Assembly: GCA_024639785.1 (NCBI GenBank)
Contig: JAHEGI010000007.1
Span: forward strand, 8,885-72,884
Origin: Cryomorphaceae bacterium
GTDB lineage: Bacteria > Bacteroidota > Bacteroidia > Flavobacteriales > Schleiferiaceae
Direction: 5' to 3'
DNA: 64,000 bases
This document shows positions 35,427-44,866 of the stretch, in pieces; the first letter of the stretch is position 1; the number at the start of each line of letters is the position of its first letter. The notes under the pieces were generated by a model that had not been told where the DNA came from, made no database searches, and saw nothing but the letters and a program-made list of their open reading frames with translations. A program made the translations under genes and the position numbers.

Positions 35427-36227
35427 ATGGATACGCCCGTTAAAAAGACCGATTTTAGAATCATGAGCCTGCACCGACGTATCGCGGAGCAGCGCGAAGC
35501 CATTTTGAATCATTCGCTCTATCCTAAAATGACCTCTTTGTCCGAGGTGCGCATTTTTATGGAGCATCATATTTATGCCGTTTGGGATTTTATGTCCCTG
35601 CTCAAAACCCTTCAAAAGCATCTCACGAGCGTAGATACCGCGTGGGTTCCCACCGAAGACCGGGCGAGCCGTAAGCTCATTAACGAAATCGTGATGGCGG
35701 AAGAAAGTGATGTGGATTTGAATGGTGATCCGGCGAGCCATTATGAGCTTTATCTAGACGCAATGCGTCAAGCTGGTGCAGAAACCCGGCCGATCATCCG
35801 CTTTGTCCAAACGCTTCAGCGCGGGTACAAAGCCAAGGAGATTCTACGCTTCAATATTGCCGAGGCGGATGAAGATTGTCTGGACTTCCTCAAAACCACC
35901 CATGAGATCATTCAGCGAGGTAAGCTGCATGAAATTGCGGCCGCCTTCACCTTTGGGCGTGAAGATCTGATTCCAGATATGTTCACTGCGCTAATTAAAA
36001 AGCTGTATGCCGAGCATCCCGACGAGTTGAGTGCTTTCGTCTACTATTTGGACCGGCACATTGAATTAGATGGGGACGAGCATGGCCCCATGGCGATTCA
36101 AATGATGCATCACTTGTGCAAAGAAGATGATCAAAAATGGCTAGAGGCGGAAGAAGCTTGTGTCGAAGCGCTTGACGCCCGTCTCAAACTTTGGGATGCC
36201 ATTAGCCAGAAATTAGGCGTGGAATAG
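35427..36227 (+). CDS. DUF3050 protein, heme-oxygenase-like fold, possible di-iron oxygenase
   Basis: 266 aa, mostly helical. Metal-ligand-like groups are spaced as in heme-oxygenase-like di-iron oxidases: FMEHHIYAVWDFM (residues 45-57), EIVMAEESD near 90, then TFGREDLIPDMF and YYLDRHIELDGDEHGPMA near 225. Each pairs Glu or Asp with His. Heme binding is unlikely because other family members with this pattern use two iron atoms. Substrate unknown. It ends the suf-HMG-CoA synthase cluster; 187 bp of gene-free DNA follow (36228-36414) in which only the S46 promoter is recognised. Confidence 0.75.
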   Translation: MDTPVKKTDFRIMSLHRRIAEQREAILNHSLYPKMTSLSEVRIFMEHHIYAVWDFMSLLKTLQKHLTSVDTAWVPTEDRASRKLINEIVMAEESDVDLNGDPASHYELYLDAMRQAGAETRPIIRFVQTLQRGYKAKEILRFNIAEADEDCLDFLKTTHEIIQRGKLHEIAAAFTFGREDLIPDMFTALIKKLYAEHPDELSAFVYYLDRHIELDGDEHGPMAIQMMHHLCKEDDQKWLEAEEACVEALDARLKLWDAISQKLGVE

Positions 36228-36399
36228 TCCGTCTAAGGCCCAAGGCGACTTGGCGGTAAGAGGCCCAATCGTTCTAAACGCTTCGTCTATTTTCTCCGAT
36301 GTGCGTGAGGCTAATCCTCCGTCGGCGCCTACCCGTATGCCTGATGTAAAACCTAGCGCGCTAGGCCGCGAATCAAAGTGTGAGAAGCCGACCTAGTCG

Positions 36400-36407
36400 T
36401 ATATTCG
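36400..36407 (+). promoter_or_regulatory. -7-like element for the S46 peptidase
   Basis: TATATTCG (one mismatch from TAnnTTTG), ending 7 nt before ATG 36415. Confidence 0.4.
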
Positions 36408-36414
36408 CCTTCCT

Positions 36415-38553
36415 ATGAAAAAGATACTTGTACTCATTTTGGCGATGGCCATGGCATGGCCGTCGACATTGCATGCTGGCGAAGGCATGTGGATTCCCTT
36501 GTTGATGAAGAAGCTCAACTACAAGGACATGAAAAAGGCAGGGCTCAAGCTGTCTGCGAAAGATTTGTATGATGTGAATCATGGTTCCTTGAAGGATGCG
36601 ATTGTTTCATTCGGTGGATTTTGTACCGGGGAGATTATTTCTTCTGAAGGCTTGATTCTCACCAACCATCACTGTGGGTATGACGCCATTCAAAAGCATT
36701 CTACCCTTGAGAACAACTACTTGGCGGATGGCTTTTGGGCTATGACGCGTGCGGAGGAGCTTCCCAATCCGGGCCTTTTTGTCAACTTCTTGGTCCGAAT
36801 TGAAGACGTCACTAAGGACATGAATAAGGTCCTCAAGGGGGATATGTCAGAAGCGGAGCGCGCTGCTGCGGTGGCTGAAAAGGCGAAAGAGTTAATCGCC
36901 AAGGCCACGGAAGGCACGGAATACGATGCCGACGTGGAGACCTTCTACCACGGCAATGAATTTTACTTGTTTGTGTATCAAAAATTTAGTGATGTGCGCC
37001 TCGTGGGAGCCCCTCCGAGCAGCGTAGGTAAGTACGGCGGGGATACAGATAACTGGATGTGGCCACGCCACACCGGGGACTTTTCGATGTTCCGTGTCTA
37101 TGCTGGAAAAGACGGCAATGGTTCTGAATACAGCGCGGATAACGTGCCTCACCAGCCCAAGCATCACCTGCCTATCAGCATGAAGGGGGTGAGCGATGGC
37201 GATTTTGCTATGGTTTGGGGCTATCCTGGCAGCACGGATCGATACCTCTCGAGCTGGGGGGTTCAGCAAGCGGTGGACCTATACAATCCTACCGTGGTGG
37301 AAATTCGTGATGCAAAGCTCGCTGTGATGCGCAGCTACATGCAGGCCGACCCCGCACTCAATATTTTATTGGCTTCTTCATACGCTCAAACAGCGAATTA
37401 CTGGAAGTACTACATCGGCCAAACGGAGCAATTGGTCAATAACCATGTCTATGACAAAAAAGCGAACCTCGAAGCGCAGTTTTCAGCGTGGGTAGCAGCG
37501 GATTCGAAGCGTCAGGCCAAATATGGCGCGACCTTGGAGTTGATGAAGTCATACTATCAAGCCACGGATCCAACCGTAAAAAACAAGGTGTACTTAATGG
37601 AGGCTGTGATACGTGGCCCTTCGGCAGTCTTGTTTGCTTACCGATCAGCTGGAGCCCTCAAGCGTGGCATCGCGGATCCTGATATGATGGCTAAAATGCT
37701 CCCTGCACTCCAAGCACAAGCGGATGGGCATTTTGCTGAATTCCATGCCGAGAGCGATCGTGATATGATGGCGGTTCTTTGGGCGATGTATGCCAAGAAT
37801 ATTTCGGTGGATCAGCAGCCTCGCTTCATCCAAAATGTGGGCGAAGTTGGCGGCGATTTCAAGGCCTATGCCGATCACATCTACGCGACGTCTATCTACA
37901 TGAACGAGGAGCGCTTCAAGGCCTTTGTGGCGGCACCAGATAGCGCCACCTTGGCGAATGATCCTCTGACCAAAGTGGCCAACGATTTCCGTGAAGCCTA
38001 CTTCGGGGGTCAAGATCCAGAACTTTCGGAAAAGGAATCTAAGGCCTACCGTTTGTGGACCGCCGGTGTGCGCGAAATGTTGCCCAATGAGGATTGGTCA
38101 CCTGATGCCAACAGCACGATGCGTATGACCTTCGGTAAAGTTGGTTCCTACGAACCCAAGGATGGCGTGACGTATAACTACTACACGACGCTCGACGGCG
38201 TCATGCAGAAGGAGGACGCGACCAACCCTGAGTTTGAGGTGCCCCAGCGCTTGAAGGATTTGTACAACGCTAAGGACTATGGCCAGTACGCGGACGCCAA
38301 CGGCAAATTGCCGGTAGGCTTGATCACGGATAACGACATCACGGGCGGTAACTCTGGCTCTCCCTTGATCAACGGCAAAGGTGAGTTGATCGGTGTGGCC
38401 TTTGACGGCAACTGGGAGGCGATGTCTGGCGACATCTTCTTTGAGGACGAACTTCAGCGCACCATCAGCGTGGACATTCGCTACGTCTTGTTCATTGTGG
38501 ACAAGTACGCAGGCGCTCGTCACTTGGTGGATGAGATGACCCTGCACTTCTAA
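36415..38553 (+). CDS. S46 family dipeptidyl-peptidase (DPP7-like)
   Basis: 712 aa with a signal peptide (residues 1-21), hence periplasmic. It removes dipeptides from oligopeptide N-termini, the main route of peptide feeding in non-fermenting Bacteroidota. Triad: His86 in TNHHCGY, the Asp in PRHTGDFSMF, and Ser647 in GGNSGSP. The residue that sets specificity lies 18 after the Ser: G665 in AFDGNWE. DPP11 has Arg there and cuts after Asp/Glu; Gly indicates DPP7-type hydrophobic preference. A strong terminator follows. Confidence 0.93.
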   Translation: MKKILVLILAMAMAWPSTLHAGEGMWIPLLMKKLNYKDMKKAGLKLSAKDLYDVNHGSLKDAIVSFGGFCTGEIISSEGLILTNHHCGYDAIQKHSTLENNYLADGFWAMTRAEELPNPGLFVNFLVRIEDVTKDMNKVLKGDMSEAERAAAVAEKAKELIAKATEGTEYDADVETFYHGNEFYLFVYQKFSDVRLVGAPPSSVGKYGGDTDNWMWPRHTGDFSMFRVYAGKDGNGSEYSADNVPHQPKHHLPISMKGVSDGDFAMVWGYPGSTDRYLSSWGVQQAVDLYNPTVVEIRDAKLAVMRSYMQADPALNILLASSYAQTANYWKYYIGQTEQLVNNHVYDKKANLEAQFSAWVAADSKRQAKYGATLELMKSYYQATDPTVKNKVYLMEAVIRGPSAVLFAYRSAGALKRGIADPDMMAKMLPALQAQADGHFAEFHAESDRDMMAVLWAMYAKNISVDQQPRFIQNVGEVGGDFKAYADHIYATSIYMNEERFKAFVAAPDSATLANDPLTKVANDFREAYFGGQDPELSEKESKAYRLWTAGVREMLPNEDWSPDANSTMRMTFGKVGSYEPKDGVTYNYYTTLDGVMQKEDATNPEFEVPQRLKDLYNAKDYGQYADANGKLPVGLITDNDITGGNSGSPLINGKGELIGVAFDGNWEAMSGDIFFEDELQRTISVDIRYVLFIVDKYAGARHLVDEMTLHF

Positions 38554-38584
38554 GAAGCGTTCAACGACGCTTTTCAAGACAAAG

Positions 38585-38616
38585 CGGCCCTCCAGAAACG
38601 GAGGGCCGTTTTTTTT
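38585..38616 (+). terminator. Rho-independent terminator after S46 peptidase
   Basis: A 9-bp perfect stem CGGCCCTCC / GGAGGGCCG with loop AGAAAC, followed by eight T. Confidence 0.93.
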
Positions 38617-38681
38617 GGTCCCTGGACACACGGAATTTACCTTAGAGTCGTTACACCCCCGCACACCAAACTTTTTTCGTC

Positions 38682-40100
38682 ATGCTCCATCTTGGACCAA
38701 AGGGCCTGGAAGAGGCCTACCAAAGCAACCCCGAACAATTTAAATCGGACTTTCAAGCCGCGGGCTTGACGCGCTCCAAAGACTCCCTAGCCCTGGCCTG
38801 GACCTACCGCTTGGGCCTGGAGCCGGAAACGGCAGCCACGCCTACCTTAGGCAACGGCACGCTCTGGTTTACCATTGCCATGACCTTTGCGGCCTTTTTC
38901 TTTTTTCGCATCCCAGATAATGGGTTCTTCTCTAATGAGTGGTTCCTTCCCTACATCGCTCCTGTTTTCTTGGTGCCTTTGATGGCCTACCACACGACGG
39001 TGCAGAAGGCCTGGGTCAGCATGCGTGCTTTCTGGTCTTTGGTTCTAGGCTTGCTCGCCTTGAACGTGGTTGCTGACGTCTACTGGGGCGTTTGGGACTA
39101 TCCCAGCTACGAATGGGTGCACAACCCAGAAACGGGTCAGCAAGTCTATCAAAATTTGGAAGACCCCTTTGCCTTGGCGCGCCAAACCCAAGCGCTCTTC
39201 CAAATCCACCTTCCGCTCCTGCTCTGGGGCCTATTGGGCTTCTTGTACACCAAACTTTACGTGGGCGAAGCGCGGGTGGACTTCGTGCGGCATTCGGTCC
39301 AAGTGGGCCTCTTCGCCTTTATTGTAGGCCTCGCTGGAGGCGCGCTCATGGGCTTGACGGCCGGCCTGCTTAGCCTTTTGGACTTCCCCGAATCCTTCTT
39401 TGAAAACCTCGCCATTTGGGGCCTTTGCGGCCTTCCCTTCTTTGGCCACTACCTCTGGGTGACCAACAAGCAAGTGCTGGAAAAAATTCTTCCCACTTTG
39501 GCGCGCATTTTCATCCCCTTGTTCCTCCTAGTCGTGGCCATCTTTCTGGTCACCTACGTGGGCCAAGGCATCGAGGAGCTTCGCAGCAACCGAGAGCAGC
39601 TCTTCATCTTCAACCTCTTGCTCATTTTGGTGATTGGCTTGGTCATGATGCACTACGCCTTTGACGAGGACAAGCATCCGGCGATCACCTTTGGGGTGGG
39701 GGCTTTGGTGGCTTTGACCTTGGTGGCGGACGGCATTGGGCTTTGGGCCATTGGGTCCCGAATGCTCGACTACGGCCTCACGCCCAACCGCATCACCGTG
39801 CTCTTTGGGAACCTGATTTTTGCCGTGGCCTTAACGGGCGTTCTTGTGGCCATCCTGCGCGCCAAGAACGGAGCGGCAGCGCCGGTACGAAGTGTATTGA
39901 ACACCATGCTGCCCGTTTTTGTAGGATGGACCTTGGTGGTGGTTCTGGGCTTCCCCGCCGTGTATGGACGCTACGACCATGCGGCGAGAGAGGCCTTTAT
40001 CAAAGAGCATCCTAATAAGAGCTTTTCTTCCTACGATGTGTCGGAAGTTACCGTCGACGAAGTAGCGCCCGCCGACGCGACAGAATCGGACGAGGAATAA
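38682..40100 (+). CDS. Polytopic membrane protein, DUF4153-like
   Basis: 472 aa. A cytoplasmic N-terminus (about 60 aa) is followed by roughly eleven hydrophobic segments, for example LWFTIAMTFAAFFFF, LFAFIVGLAGGALMGLTAGLL and FIPLFLLVVAIFLV, and an acidic tail (SEVTVDEVAPADATESDEE). The layout and the HYAFDEDKHPAI loop recall DUF4153 proteins of Bacteroidota, whose function is unknown. It is a lone plus-strand gene convergent with parB (16-bp gap). Confidence 0.6.
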   Translation: MLHLGPKGLEEAYQSNPEQFKSDFQAAGLTRSKDSLALAWTYRLGLEPETAATPTLGNGTLWFTIAMTFAAFFFFRIPDNGFFSNEWFLPYIAPVFLVPLMAYHTTVQKAWVSMRAFWSLVLGLLALNVVADVYWGVWDYPSYEWVHNPETGQQVYQNLEDPFALARQTQALFQIHLPLLLWGLLGFLYTKLYVGEARVDFVRHSVQVGLFAFIVGLAGGALMGLTAGLLSLLDFPESFFENLAIWGLCGLPFFGHYLWVTNKQVLEKILPTLARIFIPLFLLVVAIFLVTYVGQGIEELRSNREQLFIFNLLLILVIGLVMMHYAFDEDKHPAITFGVGALVALTLVADGIGLWAIGSRMLDYGLTPNRITVLFGNLIFAVALTGVLVAILRAKNGAAAPVRSVLNTMLPVFVGWTLVVVLGFPAVYGRYDHAAREAFIKEHPNKSFSSYDVSEVTVDEVAPADATESDEE

Positions 40101-40116
40101 GGCGCTTGCCAAAAAA

Positions 40117-40983
40117 TTAGGAGAGCTTCTTCAAGGCGGCCTGGAGGTCAGCGTCGCTCTTGAAGCTCAAGGTGATGGTGCCGCTGCCGTTGGCTTTCTG
40201 GATCACTTTGGCGGCTAGGCCTGTTTTTTGCTCCAAGACGGCTGCGGCTGGGTGAGTTGCGGCAACTGCTGCGGGCGCAGGTTTGGGCGAAGAAAGTCCA
40301 CGTACGGCGGATTCAAGCTGACGGACGGACCAGGCACCTTTGACGCATTGGCTGTAGAGGTGGTCGCGCACGGAATCGTCGGAGATACCGACCAAGGCGC
40401 GCGCATGGCCCATGGAAATTTCACGGTCGCGCAGACCCGCTTGAATTAGCGGAGAAAGCTTGAGGAGCCCGACGTAGTTGGCGACGGTGGAGCGCTCCTT
40501 GCCGACGCGTTCGGACACCTGCTGCTGGGTCATGTCGCATTCCTCCATCAAGCGCGCGTAGGAGAGGGCCACTTCGATGGCGTCCAAATCGCGGCGTTGA
40601 ATGTTTTCCACCAAGGCCATTTCCAGCATTTCCTGGTCGTTGGCTAGGCGTACGTATACGGGAACGACGTCCAAGCCGGCCAGCTGGGCGGCGCGAAAAC
40701 GGCGCTCGCCGGAGATGATTTGGTACTTCCCAGGGCGCAATCGGCGAACCGTAAGGGGTTGCACAATGCCCAAGGCGGCAATGGAGGCGGCCAATTCTTG
40801 CAAATGCTCGGGCTCAAAGTGCACGCGCGGCTGCTTGGGATTGGCCTCGATGTCCCCAATGGCAACCTCAAAAATACCACTGACCACTTCCTTGGCGCCG
40901 GCGTCTTGGCCTGTCGTTGCGGTGTTGGTCTGGAGGAGGGCCGAAAGGCCTCGTCCCATGGCGGGTCGTTTGGGTGTTGACAT
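40117..40983 (-). CDS. parB: ParB/Spo0J chromosome-partitioning protein
   Basis: 288 aa. The N-terminal stretch MGRGLSALL is the usual ParA-interaction motif. The CTP-binding domain shows NPKQPRVHFEPEHLQELAASI and the GERRFRA motif. The HTH domain (about 130-215) includes TQQQVSERVGKERSTVANYVGLL, and the C-terminal dimerisation part begins after an Ala/Pro linker. It binds parS near the origin. parA is not adjacent: neighbours are the DUF4153-like gene and lepA, which is divergent. A near -7 GATATTTG lies 4 nt before the ATG. Confidence 0.95.
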   Translation of the reverse strand: MSTPKRPAMGRGLSALLQTNTATTGQDAGAKEVVSGIFEVAIGDIEANPKQPRVHFEPEHLQELAASIAALGIVQPLTVRRLRPGKYQIISGERRFRAAQLAGLDVVPVYVRLANDQEMLEMALVENIQRRDLDAIEVALSYARLMEECDMTQQQVSERVGKERSTVANYVGLLKLSPLIQAGLRDREISMGHARALVGISDDSVRDHLYSQCVKGAWSVRQLESAVRGLSSPKPAPAAVAATHPAAAVLEQKTGLAAKVIQKANGSGTITLSFKSDADLQAALKKLS

Positions 40984-41045
40984 GCCTCAAATATCGGAAT
41001 TCTGCAGAGGCTTTTTGGAAAGATTTTTAGGTGGAACCGCAGGCG

Positions 41046-41053
41046 TACCTTTG
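41046..41053 (+). promoter_or_regulatory. -7 promoter element for lepA
   Basis: TACCTTTG, exact consensus, 13 nt before ATG 41067. Confidence 0.5.
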
Positions 41054-41066
41054 CCGTTCTATAGCT

Positions 41067-42863
41067 ATGAAGGACATTCGGAATTTCTGCATCATTGCAC
41101 ACATTGATCACGGCAAGAGCACCTTGGCGGATCGCTTGTTAGATGCCACTCAAACGGTGACTGCGCGCGAGCAAAAAGAACAACTTTTGGACAACATGGA
41201 CCTGGAACGTGAACGCGGAATCACGATCAAGAGCCATGCGATTCAAATGGATTACAAGTTATCTGGCTCGACCTATCGCTTGAATCTCATTGACACCCCG
41301 GGGCACGTCGACTTCAGTTATGAGGTGAGCCGTAGTATTTCTGCCTGTGAAGGGGCTTTGCTCGTTGTGGATGCTGCACAGGGAATTCAAGCTCAGACTA
41401 TTTCGAATTTGTACCTCGCCATTGAGCATGATTTGGAAATCATTCCTGTCATGAATAAAATTGATTTGCCTAGCGCAAATCCTGAAGAGGTAGCCGATCA
41501 GATTATTGAACTTATCGGGTGCAAGCGGGAGGATATTTTGAGTGTCAGCGCCAAGTCAGGCATGGGTGTCCCAGAATTACTTGAAGCCATTGTTGCGCGT
41601 ATTCCCGCACCAACGGGCGACGCGGACGCCCCCCTTCAGGCCGTCATTTTTGATTCGGTGTTTAATCCTTTCCGGGGGATTGAGGCCATCTTCCGCATCA
41701 AGAATGGCTCGATCCGAAAGGGAGAGAAGGTCAAATTTATGGCCACGGAAAAGACCTATGAAGCGGATGAAATTGGCGTGCTTCGATTGAATAAAGATCC
41801 CAAAACGATGCTTGCGGCCGGAGACGTTGGCTACATCATTTCAGGAATCAAAGAAGCCAAAGAAGTGAAGGTGGGCGACACCATTACCTCCGTAGAGCGT
41901 CCGGCCCAAGCGGCCGTCGCTGGTTTTGAGGATGTGAAACCCATGGTATTTGCGGGGATTTATCCCGTGGATACGGAAGAATTTGAAGAACTACGAGGCG
42001 CACTGGAGAAGCTCCGATTGAACGATGCCTCGTTGGTTTTTGAGGCGGAAACTTCCGCAGCTCTGGGCTTCGGTTTCCGTTGCGGCTTCTTGGGGATGTT
42101 GCACATGGAGATTATCCAAGAGCGCTTGGAGCGAGAATTCAACATGACCGTGATTACCACGGTTCCCAACGTATCGTATCACGCCTTCAAAAAGGCGGAT
42201 ACACAGAAAATGATCCTGGTGAATAACCCAACGGACTACCCAGATCCCTCGGGCCTAGACCGCATAGAAGAGCCCTTTATCAAGGCGCAAATCATCACTA
42301 AATCCGAGTATGTCGGCGGGGTGATGAAGCTCTGTATCGACAAGCGCGGAACCATCACAGGCCAGAGTTATTTGACCTCCGACCGGGTGGAATTGAGTTT
42401 TGACATGCCTTTGGCGGAAATCGTATTCGACTTTTACGATCGCCTCAAGACCATTTCGCGTGGGTATGCCAGCTTCGATTACCATCCCATTGGCTATCAG
42501 GCATCCAATTTGGTCAAAGTGGACGTCATGCTCAACGGCGATCCAATCGATGCACTGTCCGCGTTAATTCACAAGGATCGCGCTCAGGATATTGGTCGAC
42601 GTCTGTGTGAAAAGTTGCGTGAACTCATCCCACGACAGCAATTTGTCATTGCCATTCAGGCCGCCATTGGAGCAAAGATTATCGCCCGTGAGACCCTTTC
42701 AGCGCTCCGAAAAGACGTAACGGCCAAGTGTTATGGCGGTGACATCTCTCGGAAACGCAAGCTGCTAGAAAAGCAAAAAGCAGGTAAAAAACGCATGCGC
42801 CAATTGGGCAATGTGGAGATCCCTCAAGATGCCTTTTTGGCCGTCTTGAAGCTGAACGATTAA
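41067..42863 (+). CDS. lepA: Elongation factor 4 (LepA), ribosome-associated GTPase
   Basis: 598 aa, the normal length. It begins [19 protein letters not shown] with the P-loop AHIDHGKS. Other G motifs are [19 protein letters not shown] and SAKSG. The C-terminal LepA-specific domain ends near [16 protein letters not shown]4 acts during translation and back-translocates stalled ribosomes. The 41031 upstream frame start is rejected because the conserved N-terminus begins at 41067 and a -7 element lies between. The divergent neighbour is parB. Confidence 0.97.
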   Translation: MKDIRNFCIIAHIDHGKSTLADRLLDATQTVTAREQKEQLLDNMDLERERGITIKSHAIQMDYKLSGSTYRLNLIDTPGHVDFSYEVSRSISACEGALLVVDAAQGIQAQTISNLYLAIEHDLEIIPVMNKIDLPSANPEEVADQIIELIGCKREDILSVSAKSGMGVPELLEAIVARIPAPTGDADAPLQAVIFDSVFNPFRGIEAIFRIKNGSIRKGEKVKFMATEKTYEADEIGVLRLNKDPKTMLAAGDVGYIISGIKEAKEVKVGDTITSVERPAQAAVAGFEDVKPMVFAGIYPVDTEEFEELRGALEKLRLNDASLVFEAETSAALGFGFRCGFLGMLHMEIIQERLEREFNMTVITTVPNVSYHAFKKADTQKMILVNNPTDYPDPSGLDRIEEPFIKAQIITKSEYVGGVMKLCIDKRGTITGQSYLTSDRVELSFDMPLAEIVFDFYDRLKTISRGYASFDYHPIGYQASNLVKVDVMLNGDPIDALSALIHKDRAQDIGRRLCEKLRELIPRQQFVIAIQAAIGAKIIARETLSALRKDVTAKCYGGDISRKRKLLEKQKAGKKRMRQLGNVEIPQDAFLAVLKLND

Positions 42864-42887
42864 AACCACCCAAAGCCCTTCCCGGGG

Positions 42888-42895
42888 TATATTCG
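42888..42895 (+). promoter_or_regulatory. -7-like element for the carboxylase gene
   Basis: TATATTCG, the same octamer as before the S46 gene, ending 4 nt before ATG 42900. Confidence 0.4.
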
Positions 42896-42899
42896 TTTC

Positions 42900-44447
42900 A
42901 TGGCTCAGAAAAAAGCATTGGAACGCTTGCAGCAGCTCCGAGTGGAGGCGCTGCAAGGGGGTGGCGCCGCGCGCATTGAAGCACAACACGCCAAAGGCAA
43001 GTTGACCGCCCGCGAGCGGATGGAACTCCTTTTTGATGCAGGTAGTTTTGAAGAGCTGGGCCAAATGGTCACGCATCGCAGCACCTTATTTGGGCTAGAC
43101 AAACAAACGTATCTAGGGGATGGCGTGGTCACTGGCTATGGCCAAATTCATGGCCGCACAGTGTATGCCTTTGCACAAGACTTTACTGTTTTAGGAGGTT
43201 CCCTCGCTGAGGCGCATGCGGAGAAAATCTGCCGCATCCTCGATTTGGCGCTCCAGAATGGCTGTCCAGTCATCGGATTGAATGATTCGGGGGGTGCGCG
43301 CATTCAAGAGGGCGTTGTATCCTTAGGGGGCTATGCGGATATATTCTACCGCAATACCCGTGCGTCCGGCGTGATCCCGCAGCTCAGTCTGATTATGGGT
43401 CCCTGTGCAGGAGGAGCGGTATACTCTCCAGCCTTGACTGATTTTATTGGAATGGTTCAAGGCTCGAGCTACATGTTTGTTACGGGTCCGAATGTGGTCA
43501 AAACGGTCACTCATGAGGAGGTGACTTCGGAAGAGCTGGGTGGAGCCTCAGCGCATGCCAGCAAGAGTGGGGTGACGCATTTCACGTACGTCAACGAGCG
43601 AGCAGCCATCGAGGGCTTCAAGCAGTTGTTGTCCTACCTACCTCAAAATTGTGAAGACGGCGTGCCGCACCTGCCCTATCCCGGAGGAGAGGAGCTACGT
43701 CCAAGGTTGAACCAGGTAATCCCCGAAAGTGCGCAGCAGCCTTATGACATGCGAGAAGTCATTGAAGAATTGGTTGATCCGGAGTCCTTTTTGGAGGTTC
43801 ACAAAGAATTTGCCGAAAACATGGTGGTCGGATTCGCTCGGTTGGCGGGACGCTCGATTGGGATTATCGCCAATCAGCCAGCCTACTTAGCTGGGGTCTT
43901 AGATATCCATGCGAGTACCAAAGGAGGGCGTTTCGTTCGTTTTTGTGACGCGTTCCAAATTCCTTTGCTCGTACTCGAGGATGTGCCAGGCTTTTTGCCA
44001 GGAACAGACCAAGAGTGGAATGGCATCATCACCAATGGGGCAAAGCTTTTGTACGCGTTTGCAGAGGCTACGGTCCCACGCATTACCGTGATTACCCGCA
44101 AGGCCTACGGGGGCGCCTACGATGTGATGAATTCAAAACATATTGGAGCCGACATGAATTACGCTTGGCCTTCAGCAGAAATTGCGGTGATGGGAGCGAA
44201 AGGAGCGGCAGAGATCATTTTCAAAAAAGATATTTCTACCGCGCAAGATCCCGCGGCAACTTGGGCAGAAAAAGAGTCAGAATACGCGGAGGCCTTTGCC
44301 CATCCCTATCGGGCAGCCGCTCGTGGCTATGTGGATGAGGTGATCGAGCCAAGTCAAACCCGCCTGAAGCTTATCCGCGCATTTGGCATGCTAGAAAACA
44401 AAGTGGCTCATAACCCAAAACGCAAGCACGGAAACATACCTCTTTGA
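42900..44447 (+). CDS. Acyl-CoA carboxylase, carboxyltransferase beta subunit (propionyl-CoA carboxylase type)
   Basis: 515 aa. N-terminal crotonase-fold half with [20 protein letters not shown] and [23 protein letters not shown]. The C-terminal half shows [31 protein letters not shown] and [18 protein letters not shown], all typical of PccB. It transfers the carboxyl group from biotin to propionyl-CoA or a related acyl-CoA, and propionyl-CoA arises from branched-chain or odd-chain catabolism. The biotin subunit is not adjacent. The [11 protein letters not shown] segment near residue 440 is as in PccB. Confidence 0.92.
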   Translation: MAQKKALERLQQLRVEALQGGGAARIEAQHAKGKLTARERMELLFDAGSFEELGQMVTHRSTLFGLDKQTYLGDGVVTGYGQIHGRTVYAFAQDFTVLGGSLAEAHAEKICRILDLALQNGCPVIGLNDSGGARIQEGVVSLGGYADIFYRNTRASGVIPQLSLIMGPCAGGAVYSPALTDFIGMVQGSSYMFVTGPNVVKTVTHEEVTSEELGGASAHASKSGVTHFTYVNERAAIEGFKQLLSYLPQNCEDGVPHLPYPGGEELRPRLNQVIPESAQQPYDMREVIEELVDPESFLEVHKEFAENMVVGFARLAGRSIGIIANQPAYLAGVLDIHASTKGGRFVRFCDAFQIPLLVLEDVPGFLPGTDQEWNGIITNGAKLLYAFAEATVPRITVITRKAYGGAYDVMNSKHIGADMNYAWPSAEIAVMGAKGAAEIIFKKDISTAQDPAATWAEKESEYAEAFAHPYRAAARGYVDEVIEPSQTRLKLIRAFGMLENKVAHNPKRKHGNIPL

Positions 44448-44450
44448 GTA

Positions 44451-44481
44451 TTGTGGGAAAGCATAGTTCGGATTAACTTTG
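44451..44481 (+). promoter_or_regulatory. Promoter of the tRNA-Gln gene
   Basis: -33-like TTG (44451-44453), 20 nt spacing, then TAACTTTG (44474-44481), an exact -7 consensus. The tRNA begins 15 nt downstream. Confidence 0.65.
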
Positions 44482-44496
44482 CGCTCCCAATCACGA

Positions 44497-44568
44497 TGCC
44501 CCATCGTCTAATTGGCAGGACAGCGGTTTTTGGTACCGTACGTCTAGGTTCGAGTCCTAGTGGGGCAA
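44497..44568 (+). tRNA. tRNA-Gln (anticodon UUG)
   Basis: A complete cloverleaf can be drawn. The acceptor TGCCCCA pairs with TGGGGCA, and the D arm is GTC...GAC with AATTGGCAG loop. The anticodon stem GCGGT/ACCGT has loop TTTTGGT, so anticodon TTG reads CAA. The variable region is ACGT and the T arm CTAGG-TTCGAGT-CCTAG. The discriminator is A. CCA is not encoded. With gatC present, Gln-tRNA(Gln) could form by amidation of Glu-tRNA(Gln). A promoter and terminator flank it as a single-gene unit. Confidence 0.95.
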
Positions 44569-44580
44569 CATCGATTGAAA

Positions 44581-44605
44581 GCCGCGCATTTTGCGCGGCT
44601 TTTTT
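44581..44605 (+). terminator. Terminator of the tRNA-Gln unit
   Basis: GCCGCGC-ATTTT-GCGCGGC stem-loop followed by six T, 12 bp after the tRNA. Confidence 0.92.
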
Positions 44606-44665
44606 CATTTAATGCCATGGAGCTATGACTTGGACCAATGGCCGTTTGAACCTGAACCTGGAGGA

Positions 44666-44866
44666 TTACATTTTTGTGCGGTACACGACGGCCTGCCCAA
44701 AGAGCGAAAGTCCCGCATTGAAGAGTACCAAGCCAGCGGTACCAAGCCAAAAGAAGGGCGCTCCTGCTCCTTTGTGCAGCACGGCCTCCCCAATCACAGA
44801 AAGGCCAGCACCGACCAATAGCAAGCCACTCACGGCGTAGATCAACCACTTCGTCTTGAGCTTCAT
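44666..44866 (-). CDS. Small membrane protein of unknown function
   Basis: 66 aa from ATG 44866, which overlaps the alpha-amylase stop by 4 nt (ATGA). Two transmembrane helices: residues 8-26 (IYAVSGLLLVGAGLSVIG) and about 39-57 (FFWLGTAGLVLFNAGLSLFG). Positive ends suggest both termini are cytoplasmic. The upstream extension of the frame lies inside the amylase gene and is rejected. No family is recognised. Its coupling to the amylase is the only functional clue, and it may be accidental. Confidence 0.65.
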   Translation of the reverse strand: MKLKTKWLIYAVSGLLLVGAGLSVIGEAVLHKGAGAPFFWLGTAGLVLFNAGLSLFGQAVVYRTKM

